Source: Kiloniella spongiae (GTDB taxonomy: Bacteria; Pseudomonadota; Alphaproteobacteria; Kiloniellales; Kiloniellaceae). From it: a stretch of 64,000 nucleotides of DNA. A program made the position numbers and the translations under genes. Below, one piece after another: positions 36,486-45,532 of this stretch (its first letter is position 1; every line of letters begins with the position of its first letter). The DNA is taken from positions 310,001-374,000 of the forward strand of contig NZ_LAQL01000002.1 of the NCBI RefSeq assembly GCF_001026905.1, written 5' to 3'. The notes beneath the pieces are model-generated. The model searched no databases. It saw nothing but the letters and a program-made list of their open reading frames with translations, and was not told the origin of the DNA.

Positions 36486-36516
36486 AAAAAGGCTGCTCAA
36501 ATTGAGCAGCCTTTTT
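36486..36516 (-). terminator. Terminator of the bc1 operon
   Basis: The arms 36486-36500 and 36502-36516 pair perfectly over 15 bp, in practice a 12-13-bp stem with a small AT loop. It has A and T tracts and lies 20 bp after the petC stop. Confidence 0.93.
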
Positions 36517-36535
36517 CGTAAACCAAGAGAACGTC

Positions 36536-37294
36536 TTAGTGAACTTTCGCAAATACCTTACGCTTTGCAGCATACATAACCAGTGTGAAGATGATCAGAA
36601 AGATCATAACTTTCACGCCCGTATTTTTCCGTGCTTCAAGCTTAGGTTCAGCTGCCCACATCATGAAATGACTGACATCAGCTGCCATTTGATCAACAGT
36701 TGCCGCAGTACCATCACCATATTCAACAGAATCTTCTGAAAGTGGCGGGGCCATAGCAATCAGGTGTCCTGGGAAATATTTGTTGTAGCTCAAATCACCA
36801 GTTTCAAAACCTTCTGGCGCATCTTCGTAACCCGTCAACAGAGCACGTACAAAGCTTGGTCCACCAACACGAGCTTTCGCCATTAGAGAAAGATCAGGTG
36901 GTGCCTTCCCGCCGTTTGAAGCTGCTGCAGCTTTTTCGTTGGGGAATGGTGATGGGAAATAATCGGACGCGATAGCATTGCGCTCAAACATTTCACCTTC
37001 ATCATTTGGTCCATCTTCAACTGTATACTCGGATGCGATAGCTTTGATTTCATCAACATTGTATCCGAGATCAGCCAAGTTACGGAATGCAATCAAGTCA
37101 AGTGAATGACATGCAGAGCAAACTTCTTTGTAAACTTGAAACCCGCGTTGCAGCGAAGCTTTGTCATAGGTGCCAAAAACACCGTCAAAGCTCCATTCAT
37201 ATTTAGGCAATGGCACAGCGTCTCCAGCTGAATAAGCAGGAACTGTTGCAAAGCCCAAGGCCGCAGCAAAGAGGCCAGACAGAATTTTCTTCAT
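36536..37294 (-). CDS. petC: Cytochrome c1 of the bc1 complex
   Basis: Cytochrome c1 passes electrons from the Rieske protein to a soluble or membrane cytochrome c. From the ATG at 37294 the protein has 252 residues: a signal peptide with cleavage after AYSA (about residue 23), the heme site CSACH at 59-63, the distal Met in LIAMAPPLS, and a C-terminal membrane anchor (VMIFLIIFTLVMYAA). The in-frame ATG at 37312 would overlap petB by four bases and spoil the signal peptide, so I prefer the later start. It is the last gene of the operon. Confidence 0.96.
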   Translation of the reverse strand: MKKILSGLFAAALGFATVPAYSAGDAVPLPKYEWSFDGVFGTYDKASLQRGFQVYKEVCSACHSLDLIAFRNLADLGYNVDEIKAIASEYTVEDGPNDEGEMFERNAIASDYFPSPFPNEKAAAASNGGKAPPDLSLMAKARVGGPSFVRALLTGYEDAPEGFETGDLSYNKYFPGHLIAMAPPLSEDSVEYGDGTAATVDQMAADVSHFMMWAAEPKLEARKNTGVKVMIFLIIFTLVMYAAKRKVFAKVH

Positions 37295-37308
37295 TAGTCG
37301 TTCCTCTC

Positions 37309-38520
37309 TCAAGATTTCAATACAGCTTCATGAATAGAGCTTGGTAATTCACGCGGACGTTCAATCATCGGCAGAATTACAGGAAGCAATATCAAGAAGT
37401 GGAAGAAGTAATATGCAGTCGCAATCTGGCTTGCAACAACGTACCAACCTTCGGCTGGCTTACCGCCAAGGTACCCAAGGAAAAGGCCGTTAAGAAGGAA
37501 GATCCAGAAGAAAACACGCGCAACAGGACGGAATTTACAACTGCGAATTTTTGAACGATCCAACCACGGTAGAACAAACAGAACGGCAATCGCACCGAAC
37601 ATGGCAAGAACGCCACCAAGCTTATCAGGAACGGCACGCAAGATCGCATAGAAAGGCAGGAAGTACCATTCAGGAACGATATGCGCTGGTGTCGATAGTG
37701 GGTTCGCCGGAATATAGTTATCCGGGTGCCCCATATAGTTTGGTGCCCAGAATAAGAACCCAGCAAACAGTATCAAGAAAACACCAAGACCGAACAGATC
37801 TTTAATGGTGTAATAAGGCTGGAATGTCAGGCTGTCCTGAGGACCTTTCATATCGATACCAAGCGGGTTGTTCGATGTGACAGTGTGAAGAGCCACAATG
37901 TGAAGAACAACAACAGCGACGATAATGAATGGCAACAGATAGTGCAGCGCAAAGAAACGGTTCAGTGTCGGGTTATCAACAGAGAAACCACCCCAGAGCC
38001 AGGTAACGATACTTTCACCAACAACAGGAATAGCTGAGAAAAGGTTCGTAATAACCGTTGCACCCCAGAAACTCATTTGCCCCCATGGAAGAACATATCC
38101 CATGAACGCAGTCGCCATCATCAACAAGAAGATAACAACACCAAGCTGCCAAAGAAGTTCACGCGGTGCTTTATAAGATCCGTAGTACAATCCACGCATA
38201 ATGTGGATATAAACGGCAATAAAGAAGAACGATGCCATATTCATGTGGATATAACGGATCAACCAACCGTTATTCACATCACGCATGATACGCTCAACAG
38301 AGTTAAAAGCCATATCGACATGCGGTGTGTATTGCATCGCAAGGATGATACCCGTTACGATCATTGTCACCAGAGCAAATCCGGCAAGCGATCCAAAATT
38401 CCAAAGATAGTTCAGGTTCTTTGGCATTGGGTATTCGTAAAGGGTGTGATGTCCCATAGAGATTAGAGGCAGACGATCCTCAACCCACTGGACGACTTTA
38501 TTATTCGTTTTAAAACTCAT
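37309..38520 (-). CDS. petB: Cytochrome b of the bc1 complex
   Basis: This 403-residue membrane protein holds hemes bL and bH and both quinone sites. The heme ligands are in [18 protein letters not shown] and in [20 protein letters not shown], each with two His. The Qo-site signature [12 protein letters not shown] is at about residue 278. It has eight transmembrane helices and is a single full-length protein, not split into b6 and subunit IV. It is 12 bp downstream of petA and 14 bp upstream of petC. Confidence 0.98.
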   Translation of the reverse strand: MSFKTNNKVVQWVEDRLPLISMGHHTLYEYPMPKNLNYLWNFGSLAGFALVTMIVTGIILAMQYTPHVDMAFNSVERIMRDVNNGWLIRYIHMNMASFFFIAVYIHIMRGLYYGSYKAPRELLWQLGVVIFLLMMATAFMGYVLPWGQMSFWGATVITNLFSAIPVVGESIVTWLWGGFSVDNPTLNRFFALHYLLPFIIVAVVVLHIVALHTVTSNNPLGIDMKGPQDSLTFQPYYTIKDLFGLGVFLILFAGFLFWAPNYMGHPDNYIPANPLSTPAHIVPEWYFLPFYAILRAVPDKLGGVLAMFGAIAVLFVLPWLDRSKIRSCKFRPVARVFFWIFLLNGLFLGYLGGKPAEGWYVVASQIATAYYFFHFLILLPVILPMIERPRELPSSIHEAVLKS

Positions 38521-38532
38521 GACCTGTTCCCC

Positions 38533-39087
38533 CTAGCCGATCTTGATAGAGTTGTCAGTCAAGAAGACATAAGGCGGCACTTCCAGGTTTTTCGGAGCCG
38601 GTCCCTTACGAATACGTCCGGATGTATCATAGTGCGAACCATGGCAAGGACAGAACCATCCACCATAATCACCCCGTGATTCACCAGTCTTCTGACCCAG
38701 TGGCACACATCCCAGGTGTGTACAAACACCAACAAGAATGAGCCATTCAGGTTTTTCAACACGATCATCGTCAGTTTGAGGATCTGGAAGATCAGCCAGC
38801 GGAGTTTCCTCTGCAATTGCGATCTCTTCTGCCCCACGACGTCTGATAAACACAGGTTTACCGCGCCAGGTAATGGTTACGGACTGACCTTCTTCGATCG
38901 GTGACAAATCTACCTCGGTAGAAGATAGAGCCAGAACATCAGCCGAAGGATTCATAGAATCGATCATCGGCCATATTGCACCAGCAGCCCCGACAACGGT
39001 CATAGCCCCGGCCGTCAGGTACAGAAATTCACGCCGGGTCTCGCCGGACCCTTGGGCGGAACTTTCAGGATTCGCGCCGTCTGCCAT
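38533..39087 (-). CDS. petA: Ubiquinol-cytochrome c reductase Rieske iron-sulfur subunit
   Basis: The Rieske subunit takes one electron from ubiquinol at the Qo site. I start it at 39087 (MADGANPES), seven codons inside the longest frame. The protein has a Tat-type uncleaved anchor ([20 protein letters not shown]). The two cluster loops [10 protein letters not shown] and CPCHGSHYD carry two Cys and two His ligands, and the cysteines of the structural disulfide are also present. It is the first gene of petABC and should be exported by the Tat system with its cluster in place. Confidence 0.96.
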   Translation of the reverse strand: MADGANPESSAQGSGETRREFLYLTAGAMTVVGAAGAIWPMIDSMNPSADVLALSSTEVDLSPIEEGQSVTITWRGKPVFIRRRGAEEIAIAEETPLADLPDPQTDDDRVEKPEWLILVGVCTHLGCVPLGQKTGESRGDYGGWFCPCHGSHYDTSGRIRKGPAPKNLEVPPYVFLTDNSIKIG

Positions 39088-39203
39088 TTGTGTAATCCCT
39101 ATTTTCATCTCTCAAGCTTACAACTCTAGAACAAAGAGTTGCGATACGATACAGGATTTTTGGGCCATTGCCCTTGCCTAATCCTAATTGCGCCCCCATC
39201 TAA

Positions 39204-39257
39204 GCATCGCTGGATGCAAGAACGGATGTGACATCCTGTCGCACTTAGGACTAGTCC
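39204..39257 (-). promoter_or_regulatory. Cluster of short dyads upstream of petABC
   Basis: Three dyads lie in a row: GCATC/GATGC (39204-39217), GGATGT/ACATCC with a 1-nt centre (39224-39236) and the perfect palindrome GGACTAGTCC (39248-39257). They are 120-170 bp upstream of petA and 150-200 bp upstream of trmL. They may be operators or leader hairpins. I recognise none of them as a known FNR or ArcA-type site. Confidence 0.35.
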
Positions 39258-39400
39258 CATATTTAGTGACAGGGATATAAAGGATTTGTCATAGAAAGGC
39301 AAAGACTCTAAGTGTGAGTCGGACAGGAAAATAACGTTTTTTCCGTCACTTCCGTATTTATGGTCAGAATTTACGACCATATCACTGCCTCATTTTAGAG

Positions 39401-39907
39401 ATGAACAACATGCGTCTTGCTCTTTACCAACCGGACATTCCACAAAACACAGGAACCATGCTTCGAATGGCTGCCTGCCTTGATGTTGCGGTCGACATTA
39501 TCGAACCCTGTGGCTTTGTTCTCAATGATAAACGCATGAAACGATCAGGTATGGATTATCTGGATCAAACAGAGTTGGTTCGCCACACATCTTGGGACGC
39601 TTTTAATAGTAATCGCCTAAAAGATAACTATAACCGGCAACAAAATTTACAACCAAGACGCTTGATCCTGCTATCAACTAAAGCAACAGATACTTATGTG
39701 AATTTCAACTTTCAACCCGACGATATACTTATGGTTGGCAGAGAATCAGCCGGTGTCCCCGATGATGTTCATCAAGCCGTTGACCATTCTGTCCTTATTC
39801 CAATGGCAGCTGGTGTGCGTTCGCTGAACATTGCTGTATCAGCAGCTATGGTGCTTGGCGAAGCTCTGCGACAGACAGGTGGATTTCCAGTCCCAAGCAC
39901 CGTATAA
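39401..39907 (+). CDS. trmL: tRNA (cytidine(34)-2'-O)-methyltransferase TrmL
   Basis: TrmL (YibK) is a SPOUT methyltransferase that modifies the wobble base of tRNALeu. The 168-residue product matches in length and motifs: [20 protein letters not shown] at the start, the SAM knot [14 protein letters not shown] at about 110, and the closing knot segment [17 protein letters not shown]. The ATG at 39410 is an equally possible start, since MRLALYQPD is where the family usually begins. It is divergent from petA and 60 bp upstream of hemF. Confidence 0.95.
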   Translation: MNNMRLALYQPDIPQNTGTMLRMAACLDVAVDIIEPCGFVLNDKRMKRSGMDYLDQTELVRHTSWDAFNSNRLKDNYNRQQNLQPRRLILLSTKATDTYVNFNFQPDDILMVGRESAGVPDDVHQAVDHSVLIPMAAGVRSLNIAVSAAMVLGEALRQTGGFPVPSTV

Positions 39908-39966
39908 CATTATATATTATTTTAATTCACTTCCGTCCAAGAACACCGCAACCACACGAGCAACAG

Positions 39967-40866
39967 ATGTACCAACGGCAAGACCCAACAAACCCTTTCC
40001 CTAATCACGGCGCGCCAGAGGACCATAAAGAACAGGCACAGCGTTGGTTCAGACAGCTTAGGGATAGCATTTGTGCTGAATTTGAACGACTGGAAGATGA
40101 ACTTTCCGGCACTGTGCTGGCAAAGTTAGGCGAACCTGCTTCAGGCCGCTTTGAACGGAAACAGTGGGATCGTGAAGGCGGAGGGGGCGGTGAAATGTCC
40201 ATCATGCGTGGACGCGTCTTTGAAAAAGTGGGCGTGAATATATCCACGGTGATGGGAGAATTCAGCGAAGAATTTTCAAAACGTATTCCCGGCGCTGATA
40301 AAGATCCAAAATTCTGGGCCAGCGGTATATCCCTTGTCGCGCACATGCATTCACCACTTGTACCAGCGGTACACATGAACACGCGTCATATTGTTACGAC
40401 AACCAGTTGGTTTGGCGGTGGTGGTGATTTGAACCCTATGTATCCTGTTGATCAGGACACTCATGATTTCCATAGGGCCTACAAAGATGCCTGTGACAAA
40501 CACAATCCGGGTTTCTTTCCTGTCTTCAAAGAATGGTGTGATGAATATTTCTATATTCCCCACCGCAACGAAGCCCGTGGTGTCGGCGGTATTTTCTATG
40601 ACTACCTGAATACGGGTAACTGGAACGCCGACTTTGCCTTCACTCAAGATGTAGGCAGAGCGTTTTTAGATATCTACCCCCAGATTGTGCGACGTCACAT
40701 GCACAAAGACTGGAACGACGAGCAACGAAAACATCAGCTTTTCCGCCGTGGCCGCTATGCAGAATTCAACCTGCTCTATGATCGCGGTACCATGTTCGGC
40801 CTCAAGACAGGTGGCAATGTCGAAGCAATCCTTATGTCCATGCCGCCGGAAGCAGCCTGGCCCTAG
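39967..40866 (+). CDS. hemF: Oxygen-dependent coproporphyrinogen III oxidase HemF
   Basis: HemF converts coproporphyrinogen III to protoporphyrinogen IX with O2. The 299-residue product has [39 protein letters not shown] with the conserved His residues, [33 protein letters not shown], and ends with the motif [15 protein letters not shown]. It is the aerobic enzyme. Its place next to the bc1 operon links heme supply with the respiratory chain, though the two are transcribed in opposite directions. Confidence 0.97.
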   Translation: MYQRQDPTNPFPNHGAPEDHKEQAQRWFRQLRDSICAEFERLEDELSGTVLAKLGEPASGRFERKQWDREGGGGGEMSIMRGRVFEKVGVNISTVMGEFSEEFSKRIPGADKDPKFWASGISLVAHMHSPLVPAVHMNTRHIVTTTSWFGGGGDLNPMYPVDQDTHDFHRAYKDACDKHNPGFFPVFKEWCDEYFYIPHRNEARGVGGIFYDYLNTGNWNADFAFTQDVGRAFLDIYPQIVRRHMHKDWNDEQRKHQLFRRGRYAEFNLLYDRGTMFGLKTGGNVEAILMSMPPEAAWP

Positions 40867-40924
40867 CTTTTCGCTAATACACTCCAGAAAATAATCCGAC
40901 AAAAATCATCCAAGGACCTGTAAT

Positions 40925-41461
40925 ATGCCCTCGGCACAGCAAAAGATTATATTGGAAACGGATCGCCTGATCATCAGGGAACTTGGTGAAGGAGATGCGC
41001 CTTTTATTTTACGTCTTTTGAATGATCCTGCCTTCATTAAAAACATCGTCGATAAGGAAGTCAGAACGCTTGATCAGGCCTGTGGATATATTAACTCCGG
41101 ACCTGTTACCAGCTATCGCGAAAACGGTTTTGGCCTTTACGTTGTTATTCTAAAAGAAGGTAAAGCATCAATTGGTATGTGCGGACTGGTTAAGCGCGAC
41201 GGATTGGACGATCCCGATATTGGCTATGCTCTTCTTCCGGAATACTGTTCAAAAGGCTATGCTGTCGAGGCCGCAAACGCCGTTCTCAAATACGGCCACG
41301 ATCAGCTAGGGCTCGATAAAATCGTCGGCATCGTAAACCCCGATAATGTTGGATCGGCCCGAGTGCTTGAGAAGATTGGCCTCGCGTTTAAGAAAATGAT
41401 CAAAGTGTCTGATGACATTCCAGAAACAAAGTACTACGTTTCCAAGAAATCAACCTGCTAA
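40925..41461 (+). CDS. GNAT family N-acetyltransferase (RimJ/RimL-like)
   Basis: The 178-residue product begins with LETDRLIIRELGEGDAPFILRLLN, the start typical of the RimJ/RimL-like acetyltransferases. It has the acetyl-CoA loop in a degenerate form (LLPEYCSKGYAVEAANAV, motif A) and motif B (IVGIVNPDNVGSARVLEKIG). The acceptor is unknown; family members act on protein N-termini, amino sugars or antibiotics. Its stop codon directly abuts the stop codon of the opposing CCA gene with no base between. Confidence 0.88.
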   Translation: MPSAQQKIILETDRLIIRELGEGDAPFILRLLNDPAFIKNIVDKEVRTLDQACGYINSGPVTSYRENGFGLYVVILKEGKASIGMCGLVKRDGLDDPDIGYALLPEYCSKGYAVEAANAVLKYGHDQLGLDKIVGIVNPDNVGSARVLEKIGLAFKKMIKVSDDIPETKYYVSKKSTC

Positions 41462-42688
41462 TCAGAACGAAATCTTCAAAGCGTAAGCCAAACATTTGTC
41501 CTGATCAGGCTTAAACGATTGTTCAATCCACCAATTTTCAGTTGCCTTTAAAAGTCGTCCCATTTTAGGCCCAGGCTGGATACCTGATTGAATGAGATCT
41601 CGCCCTTGAAGCGGAAAGAAAACCGGACTCCATTCTTCTATCATCTTTGCGCGAGATTTAGATTTTTTGTCATTGAAATCAACATCATCCCTTGCCATTT
41701 GTAGCCGGAGGAGATCAGAAACCAATCCTGCGCCAATACGATAGAGTGCTTCTTTAAACAGCATTTCTTCTGTTGACGAATCAATTTCATATTCCGGCTG
41801 TATCAACGAGAGAAAATGTTGCTTTTCTGCTGTCGAAAAACGTAAACGATCAGGAATAGATCGTTTTTCTTTCGCCTCACCGCCTTCAAGTAAAGCGATC
41901 AATCGGACAAGAGGGTCCCTCCGCCCTTCGAGACTTATAAATGCTTCTAAACAATCAACGGTATGAACTTCGGGCAGGAAGGGAGAGAAAATTTGCTTAT
42001 CAAGCATCACTTTCAACACAGGTATCGGGTTTGGTGCAGCCAGAAGTTTCATTAATTCGCTATGAATACGTTCTGCCGACAAACCTTTCAGCATAGGGGT
42101 TTTTGCTTTCGCCGCCGTTACCCCTTCCTGATCAAAAACATCAGTGCCATACCAGGCTTGGAAGCGGAAAAACCGTAACAACCTCAGCGCATCTTCTTCG
42201 ATACGTGTTTCCGCCTTACCGACAAACCGGATGCGATTTTCCTTGAGATCCTGAACCCCGCCAAAGGGATCGAACACAGTCCCGTCAAGACGACAGGACA
42301 GCGCATTCATTGTTAAATCCCGGCGGGCAGCATCTTCTTCCCAATTATCTGTATAGGCCACAGTTGCATGGCGACCATCCGTCTCGACATCCACTCTTAA
42401 TGTAGTGATTTCAAAAACCTGATGATTGCAGACGGCTGTTATGGTCCCATGATCAAGCCCGGTCGGGATCGCTTTGATCTTTCCGGCTTCGAGTAACTTG
42501 ATAACGGTTTCTGGATGATCCGGCGTCGCGATATCAATGTCCTTGATTTCACGTCCGAGCATAGCATCACGCACACAGCCGCCAACAAACCGGACATCTT
42601 GCCCCTGCTTAGACAGCGCCCCGATGACCCGTTGCGTTTCCTCTGCCAACATCCAGGGCTGGCTTTCTAACTGATAAGTCGTCGTCAT
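41462..42688 (-). CDS. cca: CCA tRNA nucleotidyltransferase / polynucleotide adenylyltransferase family
   Basis: This 408-residue class II nucleotidyltransferase most probably adds or repairs the CCA end of tRNA. It has FVGGCVRDAMLGREIKDIDI with the two catalytic Asp at about residues 35-54, the neck residues RDLTMNALSCRLDG and DPFGGVQDLKENRIRFVG, and RIEEDALRLLRFFRF. Poly(A) polymerase paralogues share these motifs, so the exact reaction is less certain. The start overlaps the DUF6111 gene by four bases. Confidence 0.92.
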   Translation of the reverse strand: MTTTYQLESQPWMLAEETQRVIGALSKQGQDVRFVGGCVRDAMLGREIKDIDIATPDHPETVIKLLEAGKIKAIPTGLDHGTITAVCNHQVFEITTLRVDVETDGRHATVAYTDNWEEDAARRDLTMNALSCRLDGTVFDPFGGVQDLKENRIRFVGKAETRIEEDALRLLRFFRFQAWYGTDVFDQEGVTAAKAKTPMLKGLSAERIHSELMKLLAAPNPIPVLKVMLDKQIFSPFLPEVHTVDCLEAFISLEGRRDPLVRLIALLEGGEAKEKRSIPDRLRFSTAEKQHFLSLIQPEYEIDSSTEEMLFKEALYRIGAGLVSDLLRLQMARDDVDFNDKKSKSRAKMIEEWSPVFFPLQGRDLIQSGIQPGPKMGRLLKATENWWIEQSFKPDQDKCLAYALKISF

Positions 42689-42978
42689 GAATCAGTATCA
42701 GTATTTTCCAGAACTTTAGGTTGATAACTTGGAGACACAAGACTGTCACCTGGCGCAGGACCGGAGTTTGAGAAATAAGCACCCATCGCAATGCCAGCCA
42801 TAACAACACCGCTTAGAAACAACCAGGCCCAAGGACCTCGTTCGACCCAAGGCAAATCTTCTTCACGCATTTCTCCTTCCGCTTCAGAACGGGGTCTGCG
42901 AGTTACAAGATAATAGGCAAAATAAAGAGCAAACGGCAGCAGAACTGGTAAAAGAATTAGAAGGAATCTGGTTAGCAT
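42685..42978 (-). CDS. DUF6111 family membrane protein
   Basis: The 97-residue product has two membrane segments (about 1-26 and 51-70). The linker between them is charged (TRRPRSEAEGEMREEDLPW) and the tail is polar. DUF6111 proteins occur in alphaproteobacteria next to the Nudix and CCA genes, as here. There is no functional assignment. Four-base overlap with cca and a 6-bp gap from the Nudix gene make it an integral part of this operon. Confidence 0.82.
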   Translation of the reverse strand: MLTRFLLILLPVLLPFALYFAYYLVTRRPRSEAEGEMREEDLPWVERGPWAWLFLSGVVMAGIAMGAYFSNSGPAPGDSLVSPSYQPKVLENTDTDS

Positions 42979-42984
42979 CCGTTG

Positions 42985-43665
42985 TTATTCCCCATTACAA
43001 GTTACATCGTTATCAGAGATATTATTATCTCTGTTCAGGCTTAAAACTTCGCACAAATTAACCAACATGCCCGCTGTTGCGCCCCAGATAAAATAATCGT
43101 TAAAAGGAAAGGCGTAATAATATCGCCGATAGCCTTCAAATTCACGAAAGTGTCGCTGGCGACTGTCCGGCCTTAGAAAGAAGTTCAATGGAATTTCAAA
43201 CACTTCTGCAACTTCAAAGCTATCCGGTTCAACAGGAAAAGGAGGTTTAATAAGTCCGACAACAGGCGTGATCACAAATCCAGTACGGGTGACATAGGTA
43301 TCCAGTTCGCCAATAATACTGACATGTTTTCGAGGAAGACCAACCTCTTCTTCCAGTTCCCGCAAGGCAGTATCACAATGATCTTTGTCGGTTGGATCAA
43401 CGCGACCACCGGGAAAGCTGACCTGTCCCGCATGATCGTGAAGATGATCTGTACGTTTGGTCAAAAGAACCGTGAAACCATTTTCGCGCTCAACAAGCGG
43501 AACAACCACAGCCGCTGGCGTTTTATCGCGCGCAGGATCAAAAAAGCCAGGATTCAAATCGTGATCGCCGCGCAAAGCACCTTGCCTAGATGACAATACT
43601 TTTTGCTGTGCGAAAACCTGCATCAATCTTTGAGATGTCCAATCAAACCCCACGCTTTTTTCCAT
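42985..43665 (-). CDS. Nudix hydrolase, CoA pyrophosphatase type
   Basis: The 226-residue product carries a Nudix box (GGRVDPTDKDHCDTALRELE then EEVGLP) at about 90-112. Just ahead of it is the CoA-pyrophosphatase-like motif KRTDHLHDHAGQVSFPGGR. Such enzymes hydrolyse CoA or acyl-CoA to 3'-phospho-AMP and phosphopantetheine, and E. coli NudL is an example. The N-terminal part probably binds the CoA adenine. It lies in the DUF1285-Nudix-DUF6111-CCA group. Confidence 0.9.
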   Translation of the reverse strand: MEKSVGFDWTSQRLMQVFAQQKVLSSRQGALRGDHDLNPGFFDPARDKTPAAVVVPLVERENGFTVLLTKRTDHLHDHAGQVSFPGGRVDPTDKDHCDTALRELEEEVGLPRKHVSIIGELDTYVTRTGFVITPVVGLIKPPFPVEPDSFEVAEVFEIPLNFFLRPDSRQRHFREFEGYRRYYYAFPFNDYFIWGATAGMLVNLCEVLSLNRDNNISDNDVTCNGE

Positions 43666-43711
43666 TCCATTTTGTATTGATGCCTCTCAAGCTCCACTTT
43701 TACGTATAGCC

Positions 43712-44239
43712 CTACTCGACGTCTCCCAGCACGTGAAACATGCCGGAACTCCAGATCCCAGCCTTGTTATCTTTTTCTTCAGCCAAGTCCATCAACTGAT
43801 AAAACGCCGACCGTACAATACGGGCCTCAAGGCCTTTTCTAATCAATATATAGGGTGATGGTTCATCACTTACATCTTTAAAATCAATTCGAATCGGATG
43901 CTCGTTATCAAGGTTCACCCATTGATCCATATTGTTTCGAAAAGAGATAACCTGATCTGGCCCTCGTCCTGTGTTTTTTAATTCCACAACGGTAAAAGGG
44001 ACATCCTCAACGACGATTTGTGCCCTTTCTACTGGCGTGACCAGCCAGTAGGTGCCCGCCTCTTCACGCTGTAAAACAGTCGAGAACAATCGGGCAAGCG
44101 CTTTTCGCTCAATTTCACGGCCTTCGTGGTACCAGATGCCATTACGATCAATCCGCATATCAACTTCGCTGGTTATCGGCAGCATGCGAGTGGCTTCCGC
44201 TAAGTCTTCTTTTTCTGGTGTGCCCTGACAATCTGTCAT
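43712..44239 (-). CDS. DUF1285 family protein
   Basis: The 175-residue protein belongs to DUF1285. It shows the family opening DMRIDRNGIWYHEGREIERKAL, VTPVERAQIVVEDVPFTVVE and the closing RKGLEARIVRSAFYQL motif. A structural homologue has two beta-sandwich-like domains and binds an unknown small molecule. No catalytic residues are evident. It is the first gene of the operon leading to cca and has a plausible promoter 76 bp upstream. Confidence 0.85.
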   Translation of the reverse strand: MTDCQGTPEKEDLAEATRMLPITSEVDMRIDRNGIWYHEGREIERKALARLFSTVLQREEAGTYWLVTPVERAQIVVEDVPFTVVELKNTGRGPDQVISFRNNMDQWVNLDNEHPIRIDFKDVSDEPSPYILIRKGLEARIVRSAFYQLMDLAEEKDNKAGIWSSGMFHVLGDVE

Positions 44240-44314
44240 CTTTTTATGGCCCTATCAGCAAGTGATCACTGTTGATTGATCGGATATCGCTATGCAAACG
44301 CTCGTTTTATGTTC

Positions 44315-44345
44315 ATTATAACCAATGTGTTAACCAACATGTCAA
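44315..44345 (-). promoter_or_regulatory. Candidate promoter of the DUF1285-cca operon
   Basis: On the minus strand TTGACA (44340-44345) and TATAAT (44315-44320) both match the sigma-70 consensus, separated by 19 bp. The spacer is longer than ideal and contains two GGTTA repeats. The elements point towards DUF1285. Confidence 0.55.
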
Positions 44346-44509
44346 AGAACTGATGTATACTACCACAGGATATATCTAAACAATGGCCCCCAATTACAAG
44401 CCATAAAAACCGTTACGCACAATACAATCCGGTCAATGACATAAGCCAACTACTTAGACCCAACTACCTAGACAGCAACACTAGCAGTTACGTCAAAAGA
44501 GGAAGCAAA

Positions 44510-45523
44510 ATGGACACTACGGATAGAAATCCGAGTACTACATTATCCAAAGATCTCACTTTACAAGCAGATCAACTCTGCACTCGTCTTGCGCAACTTC
44601 ATCAAAATCTGGGAAAAGTCGTCTTCGGACAAGAAGGCGTTATTGAACAGGTTTTAATCACACTACTAGCTGGTGGGCACGGCCTTCTTGTCGGTGCTCC
44701 CGGCCTCGCCAAAACCCGTCTCGTCGAAAATCTTGGTATTGTGTTCGGCCTACAGGAAAAACGCATCCAATGTACACCGGATTTGATGCCATCAGATATT
44801 ATCGGCGCAGAGGTTCTGGAAGAAGACGAAGATGGTCGGCGATCTTTTCGCTTCATTCAAGGGCCTGTTTTCTCTCAACTTCTTATGGCAGATGAAATCA
44901 ATCGTGCTAGTCCCAGAACGCAATCTGCTCTTTTACAGGCGATGCAAGAACATACCGTCACCGTCGCAGGGCACAGCCACAAACTCCCCTCTCCCTTTCA
45001 CGTTCTAGCAACACAAAACCCCCTTGAACAAGAAGGTACCTATCCGCTTCCAGAAGCACAGCTAGATAGATTTTTGTTGGAAATTTACGTCGGTTACCCT
45101 GATAGAGAAGCTGAGAAACAGATGCTTCTCGCCACTACGGGAACAAGCGAACCTGAAGCCGAAGGAATTTTGACATCACAGGAACTTTTGGCGGCTCAAC
45201 ATCTGGTTAGAGAAATTCCGGTTGGGGAAGATGTGCTTGAAGGCATATTATCTCTGGTTCGAAGTGGTCGCCCCGAAGAAACAGATGATGAGTTCGTAAA
45301 ACGGTTCGTTGCCTGGGGTCCAGGCCCTCGCGCCAGTCAGGCTTTATTGATGGCAAGTAAAGCACGGTGTCTGCTTCAGGGGAGATTAAGCCCTTCACTA
45401 GACGATGTGATCGCCTTGGCCGCCCCTGTATTACGACACAGAATTCATCTGGACTTCACCGCCAGGGCAGAAGGCATTACCATACAAAAAATCATTAAAC
45501 GCCTTATCGCCCCCCTGAACTAG
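44510..45523 (+). CDS. MoxR-family AAA+ ATPase
   Basis: MoxR ATPases act as chaperones that assemble or activate partner complexes, often through VWA proteins. The 337-residue product has the Walker A variant GAPGLAKTR at about 62-70, CTPDLMPSDIIGAE, Walker B LLMADEINRASPRTQSALLQAMQE, the sensor ATQNPLEQEGTYPLPEAQLDRF, and a C-terminal lid ending in VLRHRIHLDF. It begins a four-gene, same-strand cluster with DUF58, DUF4159 and VWA/GATase-like genes. Spacing to the next gene is only 9 bp. Confidence 0.94.
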   Translation: MDTTDRNPSTTLSKDLTLQADQLCTRLAQLHQNLGKVVFGQEGVIEQVLITLLAGGHGLLVGAPGLAKTRLVENLGIVFGLQEKRIQCTPDLMPSDIIGAEVLEEDEDGRRSFRFIQGPVFSQLLMADEINRASPRTQSALLQAMQEHTVTVAGHSHKLPSPFHVLATQNPLEQEGTYPLPEAQLDRFLLEIYVGYPDREAEKQMLLATTGTSEPEAEGILTSQELLAAQHLVREIPVGEDVLEGILSLVRSGRPEETDDEFVKRFVAWGPGPRASQALLMASKARCLLQGRLSPSLDDVIALAAPVLRHRIHLDFTARAEGITIQKIIKRLIAPLN

Positions 45524-45532
45524 AGGGATAAG

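Noticed and set aside
36363-36535. Possible small gene between petC and the VOC gene
   Set aside because: The frame runs through the bc1 terminator and has no start site.
44261-44270. Palindrome AGTGATCACT, also found at 62710
   Set aside because: A 10-bp palindrome can recur by chance in 64 kb, and the second copy is downstream of a gene, not in a promoter.
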